Source: Phycisphaerales bacterium (lineage in GTDB: Bacteria; Planctomycetota; Phycisphaerae; Phycisphaerales; UBA1924). Taken from it: DNA of 64,000 nt. The stretch is from contig JADLGW010000048.1 of the NCBI GenBank assembly GCA_020849105.1, positions 1 to 64,000 of the forward strand, in the 5' to 3' direction. A program made the position numbers and the translations under genes. The notes beneath the pieces were generated by a model. That model was given only the letters and a program-made list of their open reading frames with translations. It had not been told where the DNA came from and searched no databases. Position 1 is the first letter of the stretch. Each line of letters opens with the position of its first letter. Below are positions 12,215-21,436 of this stretch, piece by piece.

Positions 12215-14050
12215 ATGTCGGGCGTGACCCGTACCTGCGGCAAGGAGGCAAAGGGGGGCGGGCTGTCGCTCCCGGTACTCGCGCCGAAGCCGCGGCGCTC
12301 GAAGGCCGGCCCGCGCCGGGCGGCCGTTCTGACCCTGCTCTATGTCGTGATGATCGGCCACTTCCTGTTGTGGCTGCGCTACGGCATGACACTCTCGCCG
12401 ATCGAGCCGTCGGAGTCGATGTCCACCCTCAACCGGGGCGAGGTGAACGCCGGCTTCGTGTTCTTCACGCTCGCGATCCTGGCGACGCTCGTGTTCGGGC
12501 GGTTCGTCTGCGGGTGGGGCTGCCACATCGTGGCGCTCCAGGACCTGTGCGGGTGGGCGATGAAGAAGGCACGGATCCGTCCCAAGCCCATGCGCACACG
12601 CCTGCTCGTGCTGGCCCCGCTCGCCCTGGCGTTGTACATGTTCGTCTGGCCGACCTTCCACCGCGAGGTGCTCACCCCGATCCTGAGCGCGGCGATAGGC
12701 GGCGTGCCCGCGTGGCTGGGGGACTCCGGCCCGAGGCCCGAGTTCCGCAACGCCTTCATGGTGCAGGACTTCTGGGCCACGTTCCCCCCGTGGTACATCG
12801 CCGTGCCGTTCCTGGCGGTGTGCGGGTTCGCGTGCGTCTATTTCCTCGGGAACAAGGGCTTCTGCACCTACGGGTGTCCGTACGGCGGGTTCTTCGGTGT
12901 CGCGGACCGTTTCGCTCCAGGACGGATCATCGTGAACGAGGACTGCGAGCAGTGCGGGCACTGCACGGCGGCGTGCACCTCCAACGTGCGCGTACACGAG
13001 GAGGTCCGCGACTTCGGCATGGTCGTGGACCCGGGCTGCATGAAGTGCCTGGATTGCGTGAGCGTCTGCCCGAACCACGCCCTGCGCTTCGGGTTCACGG
13101 CGCCCGCGGCGGGCAGCGCCCGCGTGAAGCGGGCGCGGCACGGACGCAGGACAAACTACGACCTCACCCTGCGCGCGGAGATCGTGCTCGGCATCCTGGG
13201 GGTCGCGCTCTTCGCCGGTTTCCGCGGCATGTTCGACCTGGTCCCGATGCTCATGGCGATGGGGCTCGCGGGCATCGGCGTGTTCCTGGCGTGGAAACTC
13301 GGGTCGATGCTCGTGACCCAGAACGTGCGCCTGCAGAACCTGCAACTGCGGCGGCGCGGGCGCGTGACCGCCCTGGGAGCCGTGTTCGTCCCGGTGGCCG
13401 CGCTGTTCCTGGCCGCGGGGGTGTGGGGCGCGGTGGTCCAGTACCACCTGCGCCGGGCGCTCGTGCTGGACTCCACGGTGGCGGTTCCGGCCACCGCGTA
13501 CCTGGCGGCGGGCTACACCGCAGGCCCCGGGACGGCATCGGCCGCCGCCGCCGCGATCGGCCACCTGGAACGGGCCGACGCGGTGGCCGAGGGTGGATAC
13601 GGCTGGTCGTTGTCGCCGGACCTGCTCCTGCGGTTGGCATCGCTCCGGGCAATCACGGGCGACTTCAGCGGCGCAAGCAGGGCAATGCAACGGGCGATCG
13701 TCGCACGCCGGCCGAGCGATGAACTGCGTGCCTATGCCACGCAACTCTTCGTCCGGGCGGGCGCAGCCCTGGTCGAGGGCAATCGGCTTCCGGAGGCGGT
13801 CGCCGCGTACCGTGGGGCATCGGACCTCAATCCCGCATCGGGCCCGCTCCGGGCCCAGTACGGGCTCGCGCTGCTTGCGGCTGGGGGTACGGCAGCGGGC
13901 CTGGCCGCGATCGACGATGCGATCCGGCTCGAACCTGCAAACCCGCAATGGCCCCTCGCGAAGGCGGGGATACTGGACAGCCTGGGGCGGCACGAGGAGG
14001 CCGCGGACGTGCGGCGGCAGGCCGGTGGCCTCGGAGCCGGACAGAAATAG
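12215..14050 (+). CDS. Polytopic polyferredoxin (NapH/CcoG-like) fused to TPR repeats
   Basis: The 611-residue protein has N-terminal membrane segments ('VLTLLYVVMIGHFLLWLRYG', 'GFVFFTLAILATLVFG') with the cysteine pairs 'VCGWGC' and 'CTYGCPYGGFFG' typical of NapH/NosR/CcoG-type electron carriers. It then has two ferredoxin clusters, 'CEQCGHCTAAC' near residue 245 and 'CMKCLDCVSVCP' near 276, enough for two [4Fe-4S] centres. More membrane segments follow at about 325-425. The last 175 residues read as TPR-like helical repeats ('AVAAYRGASDLNPASGPLRAQ', 'GLAAIDDAIRLEPANPQWP'). A likely role is membrane electron transfer with a soluble docking domain. The TPR tail on this family is unusual. No partner reductase is adjacent, so the pathway is unknown. 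Confidence 0.75.
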   Translation: MSGVTRTCGKEAKGGGLSLPVLAPKPRRSKAGPRRAAVLTLLYVVMIGHFLLWLRYGMTLSPIEPSESMSTLNRGEVNAGFVFFTLAILATLVFGRFVCGWGCHIVALQDLCGWAMKKARIRPKPMRTRLLVLAPLALALYMFVWPTFHREVLTPILSAAIGGVPAWLGDSGPRPEFRNAFMVQDFWATFPPWYIAVPFLAVCGFACVYFLGNKGFCTYGCPYGGFFGVADRFAPGRIIVNEDCEQCGHCTAACTSNVRVHEEVRDFGMVVDPGCMKCLDCVSVCPNHALRFGFTAPAAGSARVKRARHGRRTNYDLTLRAEIVLGILGVALFAGFRGMFDLVPMLMAMGLAGIGVFLAWKLGSMLVTQNVRLQNLQLRRRGRVTALGAVFVPVAALFLAAGVWGAVVQYHLRRALVLDSTVAVPATAYLAAGYTAGPGTASAAAAAIGHLERADAVAEGGYGWSLSPDLLLRLASLRAITGDFSGASRAMQRAIVARRPSDELRAYATQLFVRAGAALVEGNRLPEAVAAYRGASDLNPASGPLRAQYGLALLAAGGTAAGLAAIDDAIRLEPANPQWPLAKAGILDSLGRHEEAADVRRQAGGLGAGQK

Positions 14051-14091
14051 CCATCGTTTTTGGCATCTTTTCGGTTTTGGGGTAAATTGGC

Positions 14092-14121
14092 TTGCCACAC
14101 TTGGCCGCAGCGCGGTATTCT
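14092..14121 (+). promoter_or_regulatory. Candidate sigma-70-type promoter
   Basis: TTGCCA at 14092-14097 and TATTCT at 14116-14121 are separated by 18 bases, about 55 bases before the start codon of the dockerin-tagged protein at 14179. The preceding stretch 14050-14090 is T-rich compared with the rest of the window. Pattern match only. Confidence 0.4.
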
Positions 14122-14178
14122 CCAAGTCACCATTCTCCGCGGGGGGCTCAGGTCCACCATCGAGATAGAGGAGTACAC

Positions 14179-15654
14179 ATGAAGCACGGTTGCGTATCCC
14201 TGGCGTTGCTGGCGTTTGCCGGCTTGGCGGTCGGTTCGGCGATGGGTCAGGCGACCGCTGATCCGGCGACGGTTGCGCGGAGTCTGCTCATGCGCGGCCA
14301 GTACGGGCAGGTGGGCGGCCCGATGGATTCCGGCCCCGATGTGACGGTCGGCGAACTGATGGCCTCCGGGTCGTGTGTGGACCCGGACCCGACGCCGGAC
14401 CTGGTCGTTAGGGGTACGGTCGGCAATGTCAGCTCCTACAGCATCGGCACGTCATCGTGCAACATTGGTACCGCTGACGTGAACTGGGTTTCCAGCACCA
14501 ACGATCACCCGGTGATCGCACAGAACATGTACCGGCTGAAGGACGGCGTGCTCGAACAGATCGGTCTGTCGTGGCTGAAGCACGGCTTCACCGCCCTGAC
14601 CTGCAATGTGTGCTCAAACGAGGGCTACAACTGCAACGGGCACGGCGGGTCGGTCCTGGGTGTCGGGTGCTCGGACCCCTACTCGGCGAGCCTCAACGGC
14701 AGCCAGAGCAACCTGGGTCCGCGATATCAGGTGAACCCATCCACCGGCGTCTTCACCTTCCCCTACGCGAACTTCCCGAACACGAACGCGCTCTCCAAGC
14801 GCATCCAGATCGCCCACTCGGACATGGAGGCCGGCATCAACTACTTCGCGGAGGGCATGTACATCGCCAAGGACGACACCGCGGCCGGCAACAACACCAA
14901 CAACGCCTCCTACCGCCGGGCCACAGTCAATCCGACGACCCACGTCTTCACCCTTCAGGATCAGACCCGCCGGCGCAAGCCGGCGATCATGGCCTGGCAG
15001 GAGTACGGCGGGCCGGGCGGCGGCTTCGATCCCGGCGTCGTCATCAACTCCTACGACATCCAGGGCGACGGCCGCTACTGGGTCGCGTCCAAGGCGTGGT
15101 TGGTCACGCCCGGCACCTGGCACTATGAGTACGCAATCTTCAACATGACATCAGACCGTGCCGCGGGTTCCGTCGCCGTCCCGGTGCCGACGTCGGCCAA
15201 CGTGAGCAACCACAGTTTCCACGACGTGAACTACCACAGCGGCGAGCCGTTTGACGGCACCGACTGGGCGAAGGCCCGCGACGGCGGCAACCTGGAGTGG
15301 AACACCACCCCGTTCACCCAGAACGCCAACGCCAACGCCCTCCGCTGGGGCACGATGTACAACTTCCGCTTCGACTGCAACCTGCCGCCGAAGAACGACG
15401 GGCAGATCACCATCGGCTTCTTCAAGCCGGCGACGCCGACCAGCCCGGCCGACTCCTTTGGCGCTGTGGCGGTCGTGCCGTCCCTCTGCCGGCCGGACTT
15501 CAACGGTGACGGCCTGCTGAACCTGGCCGATTTCGGCGCGTTCGCGACGGGCTATGCCCTGGGCGATATGCGGGCCGATTTCAACGGCGATGGCGTGCTG
15601 AACCTGGCCGACTTCGGCTCGTTCCAGACCGCCTTCGCCCTCGGCTGCCAGTGA
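14179..15654 (+). CDS. Secreted protein with C-terminal tandem dockerin-like tag
   Basis: The 491-residue protein starts with a signal peptide ('LALLAFAGLAVGSAMGQ', cleavage likely after AMG or GQA). The ATG at 14179 follows a GAGGAG. The body is rich in Asn, Gly, Thr and aromatic residues, with no family I recognise; a cysteine pair region 'CNVCSNEGYNCNGHGG' lies near 150. The C-terminus has two EF-hand-like repeats, 'DFNGDGLLNLADFGAF' and 'DFNGDGVLNLADFGSF', then 'QTAFALGCQ' and the stop. The tag suggests calcium-stabilised attachment to a partner at the cell surface, and the final Cys could be an anchor point; both are inferences. A strong terminator follows. Confidence 0.75.
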   Translation: MKHGCVSLALLAFAGLAVGSAMGQATADPATVARSLLMRGQYGQVGGPMDSGPDVTVGELMASGSCVDPDPTPDLVVRGTVGNVSSYSIGTSSCNIGTADVNWVSSTNDHPVIAQNMYRLKDGVLEQIGLSWLKHGFTALTCNVCSNEGYNCNGHGGSVLGVGCSDPYSASLNGSQSNLGPRYQVNPSTGVFTFPYANFPNTNALSKRIQIAHSDMEAGINYFAEGMYIAKDDTAAGNNTNNASYRRATVNPTTHVFTLQDQTRRRKPAIMAWQEYGGPGGGFDPGVVINSYDIQGDGRYWVASKAWLVTPGTWHYEYAIFNMTSDRAAGSVAVPVPTSANVSNHSFHDVNYHSGEPFDGTDWAKARDGGNLEWNTTPFTQNANANALRWGTMYNFRFDCNLPPKNDGQITIGFFKPATPTSPADSFGAVAVVPSLCRPDFNGDGLLNLADFGAFATGYALGDMRADFNGDGVLNLADFGSFQTAFALGCQ

Positions 15655-15677
15655 GCCGAGTGACGGGTTGAGTCATC

Positions 15678-15710
15678 GAGCCCCGGCCCGCGGCCGGGGC
15701 TCTTTTGTTT
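15678..15710 (+). terminator. Rho-independent terminator
   Basis: An 11-bp perfect stem (GAGCCCCGGCC / GGCCGGGGCTC) with a CGC loop is followed by TTTTGTTT. It sits 24 bases after the stop of the dockerin-tagged gene. On the minus strand there is no T-tract after the stem, so it should act on the plus strand and protect the convergent dnaE2 gene. Confidence 0.9.
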
Positions 15711-18700
15711 AGTGGAAGTCCCGTGAGGACACGGGCAGGTCGGCCGGGGCTGCGCCGGTGCGGGCAAGGTCCTGCACCCGAGTCACGAGCACATGGACGA
15801 CCTGGCCCTGGCGCTCCACGCGCCCCCAGGCGGCCACCATCACGCCGTGCCGGGCGTCGCGTCGGAAGCGCTGGTAGATATGCGGGCGGACGATCAGGTT
15901 GGCGATCCCGGTCTCGTCCTCCAGCGTGATGAACACAACGCCGGAGGCGGTGCCGGGGCGCTGGCGGCACAGCACCACACCCGCAACGGCGATCGGCGTC
16001 CCCGTGGGCCAGGCGCCCTCGTCCTTGAGGGCACGGCAGGGCTCGATCCGGCGGCGCGTCAGGTCCCGGCGCAGAAAGGAGGCCGGGTGGGCCCTGAGGG
16101 ACAGCCCGGTGGTCGCGTAGTCCTGCACGACGTGGCGGGATTGTGAGAGCGGGGGCAGGCGCGGCAGGGCAGGATCGCCCAGTGACGAAGTGCCGGCCGT
16201 TCTTCCCGACTCTGCATCCGTGCTCCGACCGTGCCCCGGTGTCTCTCCGCACCCTCCCGTTTCGTACAGCGGCATCTCCGCGTCGCGCAGGTCGCGGACC
16301 TGCCACAGCGCCTGCCGGCGGTCCAGCCCCATGGAACGGAAACCATCGGCCCGTGCCAAACGGCGCAGGGCGGTGGCGGGCACGCCGCTCGCCCGCCACA
16401 GCCCATCAACGGTGCGGAAGGGCCCGTGCCCCTTCACGGCCGCGGCAATCGCATCCGCGTGCGGCCGGGAAAGGCCCTTGACGAGGCGCATGCCGAGGCG
16501 GAGCGCTCTGGTGCTCTGGTCTTCCGCCATGTTGCCTTCCAGGGAACAGTCCCACCCGCTCGCGTTCACGTCCACCTCACGAACCGTGACGCCGTGCTCC
16601 TGGGCATCGCGCACGATCTGAGCGGGGGCGTAGAACCCCATCGGCTGGCTGTTCACGAGCGCGGCCGCAAAGGCCGCGGGGTGGTGTCGCTTCAGCCACG
16701 CCGAGACGTAGACCAGCAGGGCGAACGATGCGGCGTGCGATTCGGGGAATCCGTACTCGCTGAAGCCCTTGAGTTGCTCGAAGCACCGGCGGGCGAACTC
16801 CTCCGCGTACCCCTTGTCCAGCATCCCCCTGATGAAGCGGTCCTCGAACTTCAGCAGGCGGTCGCCCTTCCGTTTCCACGCGGCCATCGCCCGGCGGAGT
16901 TGGTCCGCCTCGCCCGCCGTGAACCCGGCCGCGACGATCGCCAGCCGCATCGCCTGCTCCTGGAACAGCGGCACGCCGAGCGTGCGTCCCAGCACGCGAC
17001 GGACCTCCTCGCTCGGGTACTCCGCCGGTTCCAGGCCCTGCCGGCGCCGAAGGTAGGGGTGCACCATGTCGCCCTGGATCGGCCCCGGGCGGACGATGGC
17101 GACCTCGATCACCAGGTCGTAGTAGCACGCCGGACGCAGACGCGGGAGCATCGCCATCTGGGCGCGGGACTCGATCTGGAACACGCCCACCGTGTCGGCG
17201 GCCTGGATCATCTCGTACACAGCCGGATCCTCAGGAGGGATGGTGTGGAGCGCGAGGCGGCGGGGGAGTACGAGATCAAACACCCTGCGGATCGCCGTCA
17301 GCATGCCCAGGCCCAGCACGTCGATCTTCAGCATCCCCATCGCGTCGATGTCGTCCTTGTCCCATTCGATGACCGTCCGGTCCTCCATCGCCGCGTTCTC
17401 GACCGGCACCAGTTCATCGAGCGGCTCCTGCGTGATGACGAACCCGCCGACGTGCTGCGACAGGTGACGCGGGAACCCCAGCAACTGCCCGGTGAGCGTG
17501 AGCAGCAGCCCGATGGTCGGGTCCGCGGCATCGATGCCCAGTTCACGGGCCCGCGCCGGCGTGATCACCCCGTCGTCCCACCAGTCCAGTTGCTTCGCCA
17601 TCCGGTCGACCAGGTCCAGCGACAGCCCGAGCGCCTTGCCGACGTCGCGCACGGCTGAGCGGCCGCGGTAACTGATGACCTCGGCCGTGAGCGCCGCCCG
17701 TCGCCGTCCGAAGCGGGTGTAGATGTACTGGATGACCTCTTCGCGGCGTTCGTGCTCAAAATCGATGTCGATGTCGGGCGGCTCGTTGCGTTCCTTGCTC
17801 ACGAACCGCTCGAAGAGCAGGTCGATCCGCGACGGGTCCACGCTCGTGATGCCCAGGCAGTAGCAGACAGCCGAGTTCGCGGCCGCCCCGCGCCCCTGGC
17901 ACAGGATGCCCTGGGCACGGGCAAACTGCACGATGTCGTGCACGGTCAGGAAGTACTTGGCGTAGCCCAGCGACTCGATGAGCGTGAACTCTTCGTCGAG
18001 CCGTGCCAGAAGGCCGGGAGGAAGCGGGCGCGCAGGGGGCGATTGAGGGGCGGCGGACAGCGGGGCACCGGGGCATCGGACGGGGGTTCCGTGCCCGTCG
18101 GGCTCCTCGTGGCCCGGCTCCCTTCTGCACCCCGGCGCTGCCTCCGCTTTCTCTGCGTACCGCTCCCGTGCCCCCCGCCGCGTCAACTCCCGCAGCCAGG
18201 ACATCGGCGTGTGGCCCTCGGGGACGACCTCCTCCGGGTACTCGTACCTCAGTTCGTCCAGCGAGAACGCGGCGCGGCGGGCGATCTGCACGCTGCGGGC
18301 GACGGCGCCAGGACCCCACGCGAAGCCGGAGAACAGGCGGGACATTTCCGCCGGTCCCTTCAGGTACCGCTCGCCGCCGGCGAAGAGCCTGTACCCCGCC
18401 CGGTCGAGCGTGGTGCCGTGCCGGATGCACGTCACGACATCCTGAAGGGCCCGCCGGCCGGGCTCGTGGTAGTGCACGTCGTTGGTGGCAACCAGCGGGA
18501 TGCCCGCCTGAACAGACAGGGCGTGGAGGCGCAGCAGCCGGACGGCATCATCGGGGCCGTAGAGGCAGGCCGCCGCGATCGACAGCCGGTCATCGTCGAA
18601 CGCCCCGCGGAGGCGCGAAAGATGTGAGGCATCCGCGGGATCATCTCCGGGCACGATCACGCCGAGCATCCCCGCCTGGTGCTCGATCACGTCCTCAGCG

Positions 18701-19113
18701 GTGAGGTGGCACTTGCCCTTGGCGGCGCGGCGCTTCCCAAGGGTCAGCAGGCGCGAGAGCCGCGCATACGACGCGCGGTCGGTGGGGAAGAGGAGAAGCG
18801 AGCCGGCGCTCCGCAGTTCCACCCGGCAGCCCACCACCAGCCGAATCCCCGCCTCTTTCGCCGCCACATGAGCGCGGACGATGCCGGCCAGGGTGTTCAC
18901 GTCGGTGATCGCGACCGCTTCATACCCCAGGGCCGCGGCCCGATCGACGATTTCGTCCGGGTGGCTCGCCCCGCGCAGGAACGAGAAGTTGGTGGTGACG
19001 TGGAGTTCCGCGTACGGCGGGGCGTGTGAGGGTGGAAACGCGGCAGGGGCTTCCTTGTGCCGTTCGTGCCTGCCGGGGTGCTCCCGCATTTTCTTGATCG
19101 GCAGTTCCGGCAT
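15709..19113 (-). CDS. dnaE2: Error-prone DNA polymerase DnaE2 (ImuC)
   Basis: DnaE2 is the catalytic polymerase of the ImuA-ImuB-DnaE2 translesion mutasome. The 1134-residue protein starts with a PHP domain ('YAELHVTTNFSFLRGASHP' near residue 34) and carries the family-C active-site aspartates in 'PDIDIDFEHERR' near 446. It has 'YGFPESHAASFALLVY' near 790, a helix-hairpin-helix region, and an OB-fold-like C-terminus ('GVVFITLEDETGIANLIV'). Two low-complexity Pro/Gly-rich segments, near residues 325-370 and 950-990, are unusual for the family. It is the last gene of the imuA-imuB-dnaE2 unit, 9 bp from imuB. Expression is probably SOS-controlled from the promoter at imuA. Confidence 0.95.
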   Translation of the reverse strand: MPELPIKKMREHPGRHERHKEAPAAFPPSHAPPYAELHVTTNFSFLRGASHPDEIVDRAAALGYEAVAITDVNTLAGIVRAHVAAKEAGIRLVVGCRVELRSAGSLLLFPTDRASYARLSRLLTLGKRRAAKGKCHLTAEDVIEHQAGMLGVIVPGDDPADASHLSRLRGAFDDDRLSIAAACLYGPDDAVRLLRLHALSVQAGIPLVATNDVHYHEPGRRALQDVVTCIRHGTTLDRAGYRLFAGGERYLKGPAEMSRLFSGFAWGPGAVARSVQIARRAAFSLDELRYEYPEEVVPEGHTPMSWLRELTRRGARERYAEKAEAAPGCRREPGHEEPDGHGTPVRCPGAPLSAAPQSPPARPLPPGLLARLDEEFTLIESLGYAKYFLTVHDIVQFARAQGILCQGRGAAANSAVCYCLGITSVDPSRIDLLFERFVSKERNEPPDIDIDFEHERREEVIQYIYTRFGRRRAALTAEVISYRGRSAVRDVGKALGLSLDLVDRMAKQLDWWDDGVITPARARELGIDAADPTIGLLLTLTGQLLGFPRHLSQHVGGFVITQEPLDELVPVENAAMEDRTVIEWDKDDIDAMGMLKIDVLGLGMLTAIRRVFDLVLPRRLALHTIPPEDPAVYEMIQAADTVGVFQIESRAQMAMLPRLRPACYYDLVIEVAIVRPGPIQGDMVHPYLRRRQGLEPAEYPSEEVRRVLGRTLGVPLFQEQAMRLAIVAAGFTAGEADQLRRAMAAWKRKGDRLLKFEDRFIRGMLDKGYAEEFARRCFEQLKGFSEYGFPESHAASFALLVYVSAWLKRHHPAAFAAALVNSQPMGFYAPAQIVRDAQEHGVTVREVDVNASGWDCSLEGNMAEDQSTRALRLGMRLVKGLSRPHADAIAAAVKGHGPFRTVDGLWRASGVPATALRRLARADGFRSMGLDRRQALWQVRDLRDAEMPLYETGGCGETPGHGRSTDAESGRTAGTSSLGDPALPRLPPLSQSRHVVQDYATTGLSLRAHPASFLRRDLTRRRIEPCRALKDEGAWPTGTPIAVAGVVLCRQRPGTASGVVFITLEDETGIANLIVRPHIYQRFRRDARHGVMVAAWGRVERQGQVVHVLVTRVQDLARTGAAPADLPVSSRDFH

Positions 19114-19122
19114 TTCCCTCTC

Positions 19123-20745
19123 CTACGCCCACAGCCCGTGCACGAACCAACGCCCACTCCCCAGGTCGCGGTAGATCCAGAGCCACAGCCCACCCTGATC
19201 GCGGACCCGGTAGTAGTCGCGTGCCAGCAGGCACTCCGGAACATCACTTCTGCGGATGGGCTTGCCCCGCGGCGTTGCTCCCTGCTTCCACCACTCCTCC
19301 CCGATCCGCTCGGGTCCGATCCCCACCGTCAGGCGCCGTTCATGCCCGCGCCAGCGGAGGACCGTCGGCGGGCGGTCCGGTTGCAGAGCCACCGCGGTGG
19401 CATCCTCGGGCTCATCCAGCAGCAGCGGGGGGCGGAGACGGCTGGAAGGTGAAGGCCCCGTCGTTTCGACGAGCGTGGCATCGTGCCTTCGCAACCGGAA
19501 CGCCCTTTCGGGGATGTGAGACTCGACCCTTGCCGCCAGCGCCACGCGGTCCGCGCCCAGGCGGCCGGTCAAGACGTCGAGCAACTCCGCACGAACTCCG
19601 GGGGCCGCGGCGGCTTCCTCCTTTCGGCATGTTGCCTGCACATGGCGCAGCCGGCCCGTTCGACCTGCCACCAGCGCGATCGACTCCACCCCGAACCCCA
19701 GGCGGAGCGACTGCACCCGTGCCCGCAGCAGCGCCCACAGGTGGCGCGGGCTGCGCGACGGAGCGCTGAGCGTCACCGCCGCACGGCGAGACTGCACGCC
19801 GCGTCCCGGGTCATCGATAGCACGCAGAGCGGCCCCCCCCTCAAAAACAGCCTCCAGGTGCAGCACCCCCGACCCGCGCCCCCGCAGTTCGCGGCAGAGG
19901 TCCTCGGTAAGTTCTCGTGTGGTCAGTTCGACAGCCTCCAGGTCCGTGACGGGCCCGTCGAACGCTCGCTCCACGCGCAGCGCGGGTGCGGGGCGCACCG
20001 GCTCGATGGTTTCCATAGCGTGCCCGAGCAACTGGTCCAGCCGAAGGATCGGGTGGTGCCCGAACCGCGATGGCAACTGTTCCCGCGGCAGGCCCAGCAA
20101 CTGCCCGATGGTGTCCACGCCAACCTCCGCGAGCGCTGCGACTGTGGAGTCCTCAAGGCGGAGCGCGGCGGTTGGGTAGGAGGAAGCGGTCGCAGCGTGA
20201 AACTCCTGAGCGGCGCCGCTGTCTTCGCCTCCACCGAACCATGCCGCCGCCCACGCCTGACCGATGGTGCCGCCCAGGCCCGTGCGGGATCGCACGCGGC
20301 GGCGGCGCAGTTCACCAGCGATCAGCCGGCACATCCTCTCCCGGCCCCGGAAGGCCCGCTCGCAGCCGGTGATGTTCAGGAGCACGCTGTCGTACGAGGG
20401 TGCGAAGGGATGATGGGGCTGTTCGGCACGATCCGGCGCGGCGATCGGGGACCACCGCGTCGCCCACTCCGCCAGCCGCCGCAGCGAGCGTGCATCACCG
20501 GCCGGATCGAAGCCATAGTCCCTTGCCCGCGGCAAGACCGCCCGCGCGTGCGCCAGCGTCATGCCGGGCAGCACGCCGTCGGCAGCGCACAGCCCGCACA
20601 CCCGGGCGACACGCTGCTGCTGGGCCACCGGGGCCACAAGCAGGAGCGGCGCCGCCGTGTCAGGCGATCCTTCGCGCTGAAGCCGCCGCCGGGTCAGGTC
20701 GATCGACCATTCCGGCAACGCGATGCAGAGCCACCGTCTCACCAC
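19123..20745 (-). CDS. imuB: ImuB, catalytically inactive Y-family polymerase-like protein
   Basis: ImuB bridges DnaE2 to the beta clamp in mutagenic repair. The 540-residue protein starts 'VVRRWLCIALPEWSIDL', the usual ImuB opening. In the palm region, where active Y-family polymerases have an acidic 'S-DE' motif, it reads 'SYDSVLLNITGCERAF', so catalytic acids are missing, as is normal for ImuB. Helix-hairpin-helix-type sequence ('EVGVDTIGQLLGLPREQL') lies near 190. The start is one of two consecutive GTG codons at 20745/20742, preceded by GGAGG 6 bases upstream. This places the first 86 bases of imuB inside the 3' end of imuA. Confidence 0.92.
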   Translation of the reverse strand: MVRRWLCIALPEWSIDLTRRRLQREGSPDTAAPLLLVAPVAQQQRVARVCGLCAADGVLPGMTLAHARAVLPRARDYGFDPAGDARSLRRLAEWATRWSPIAAPDRAEQPHHPFAPSYDSVLLNITGCERAFRGRERMCRLIAGELRRRRVRSRTGLGGTIGQAWAAAWFGGGEDSGAAQEFHAATASSYPTAALRLEDSTVAALAEVGVDTIGQLLGLPREQLPSRFGHHPILRLDQLLGHAMETIEPVRPAPALRVERAFDGPVTDLEAVELTTRELTEDLCRELRGRGSGVLHLEAVFEGGAALRAIDDPGRGVQSRRAAVTLSAPSRSPRHLWALLRARVQSLRLGFGVESIALVAGRTGRLRHVQATCRKEEAAAAPGVRAELLDVLTGRLGADRVALAARVESHIPERAFRLRRHDATLVETTGPSPSSRLRPPLLLDEPEDATAVALQPDRPPTVLRWRGHERRLTVGIGPERIGEEWWKQGATPRGKPIRRSDVPECLLARDYYRVRDQGGLWLWIYRDLGSGRWFVHGLWA

Positions 20746-21418
20746 GCACCTCCACCACGCCTCGTACCGGGCCCGCCAGCGGCGAGCCCTTGCACCGGAA
20801 CAACTCGAGTGACCAGCGGGGTGGATCCTGGCCCCCCACCGATTCCATCGGGGCCCGGCACCACGGTGTGACCTGCCACCTCGTCGCGGCCGCGGAGATC
20901 ACGCCGCGTTCCCATGGGGGCCGGGTCAGCAGGGCGAGCGTTCCGCCGGCCTCGGCCGCGAGTTGCAGCCGACGGCTGGCGGCCATGGAGAAGCGAGTTG
21001 CATCCCCGAGGACGGTGCTCCCGGGGCAGCGCAGTACCTGGTCGATCGCCCACAACCGTTCCGCGTCACTCCGGGCGTCTATGTAGTACACCGGCCAGCG
21101 GGACTCGGCAGCGGTGGGGCAGACCCAGCAGCGCCGCCCGACCAGGAAAACAGCCTCCGCATCATGCCGGGCTATCAAACCCCAGAGCAGGGCCAGGGGC
21201 GGAACCCACTCTCTTTCCTGAGTGTCGTCGTCATGCAGAACATACCCAAACCATTCGTGGGTGGCCCCAAGAGCGATATCGAGCCATTGTTTGAGACATT
21301 CGCCCTGGTTGTCGCCGCCGTAACCAGAGTTGGGACAGACGTTTGCACCACATGGAGATGACCATCGGCGCACCCGCGCATCCGCAAGAACCCGGCCTAA
21401 GGCTTCCGAAATCACCAT
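20660..21418 (-). CDS. imuA: ImuA, RecA-like SOS mutagenesis protein
   Basis: The 252-residue product is the first gene of the cassette. It is recognised mainly by position and by the ImuA-like pattern 'AIDQVLRCPGSTVLGDATRFSMAASRRLQLAAEAGGTLALLTRP', the region that corresponds to the RecA-like core with a Ser/Gly-rich C-terminal half. No intact Walker A is visible, which is common in ImuA. I prefer the ATG at 21418, which has AGGG 7 bases upstream; a GTG at 21433 is also in frame but lies only 3 bases from the candidate operator. The 3' end overlaps imuB by 86 bases, suggesting translational coupling. Confidence 0.85.
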   Translation of the reverse strand: MVISEALGRVLADARVRRWSSPCGANVCPNSGYGGDNQGECLKQWLDIALGATHEWFGYVLHDDDTQEREWVPPLALLWGLIARHDAEAVFLVGRRCWVCPTAAESRWPVYYIDARSDAERLWAIDQVLRCPGSTVLGDATRFSMAASRRLQLAAEAGGTLALLTRPPWERGVISAAATRWQVTPWCRAPMESVGGQDPPRWSLELFRCKGSPLAGPVRGVVEVRGETVALHRVAGMVDRPDPAAASARRIA

Positions 21419-21436
21419 GGTGCTACCCTGCACGAT

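Noticed and set aside
12155-14125. Long minus-strand frame (656 codons) opposite the polyferredoxin gene
   Set aside because: Rich in Arg, His, Pro and Glu with no domain; the plus strand has clear ferredoxin motifs and membrane segments.
16231-17658. 475-codon plus-strand frame opposite dnaE2
   Set aside because: No recognisable motif and fully inside a gene with clear polymerase motifs.
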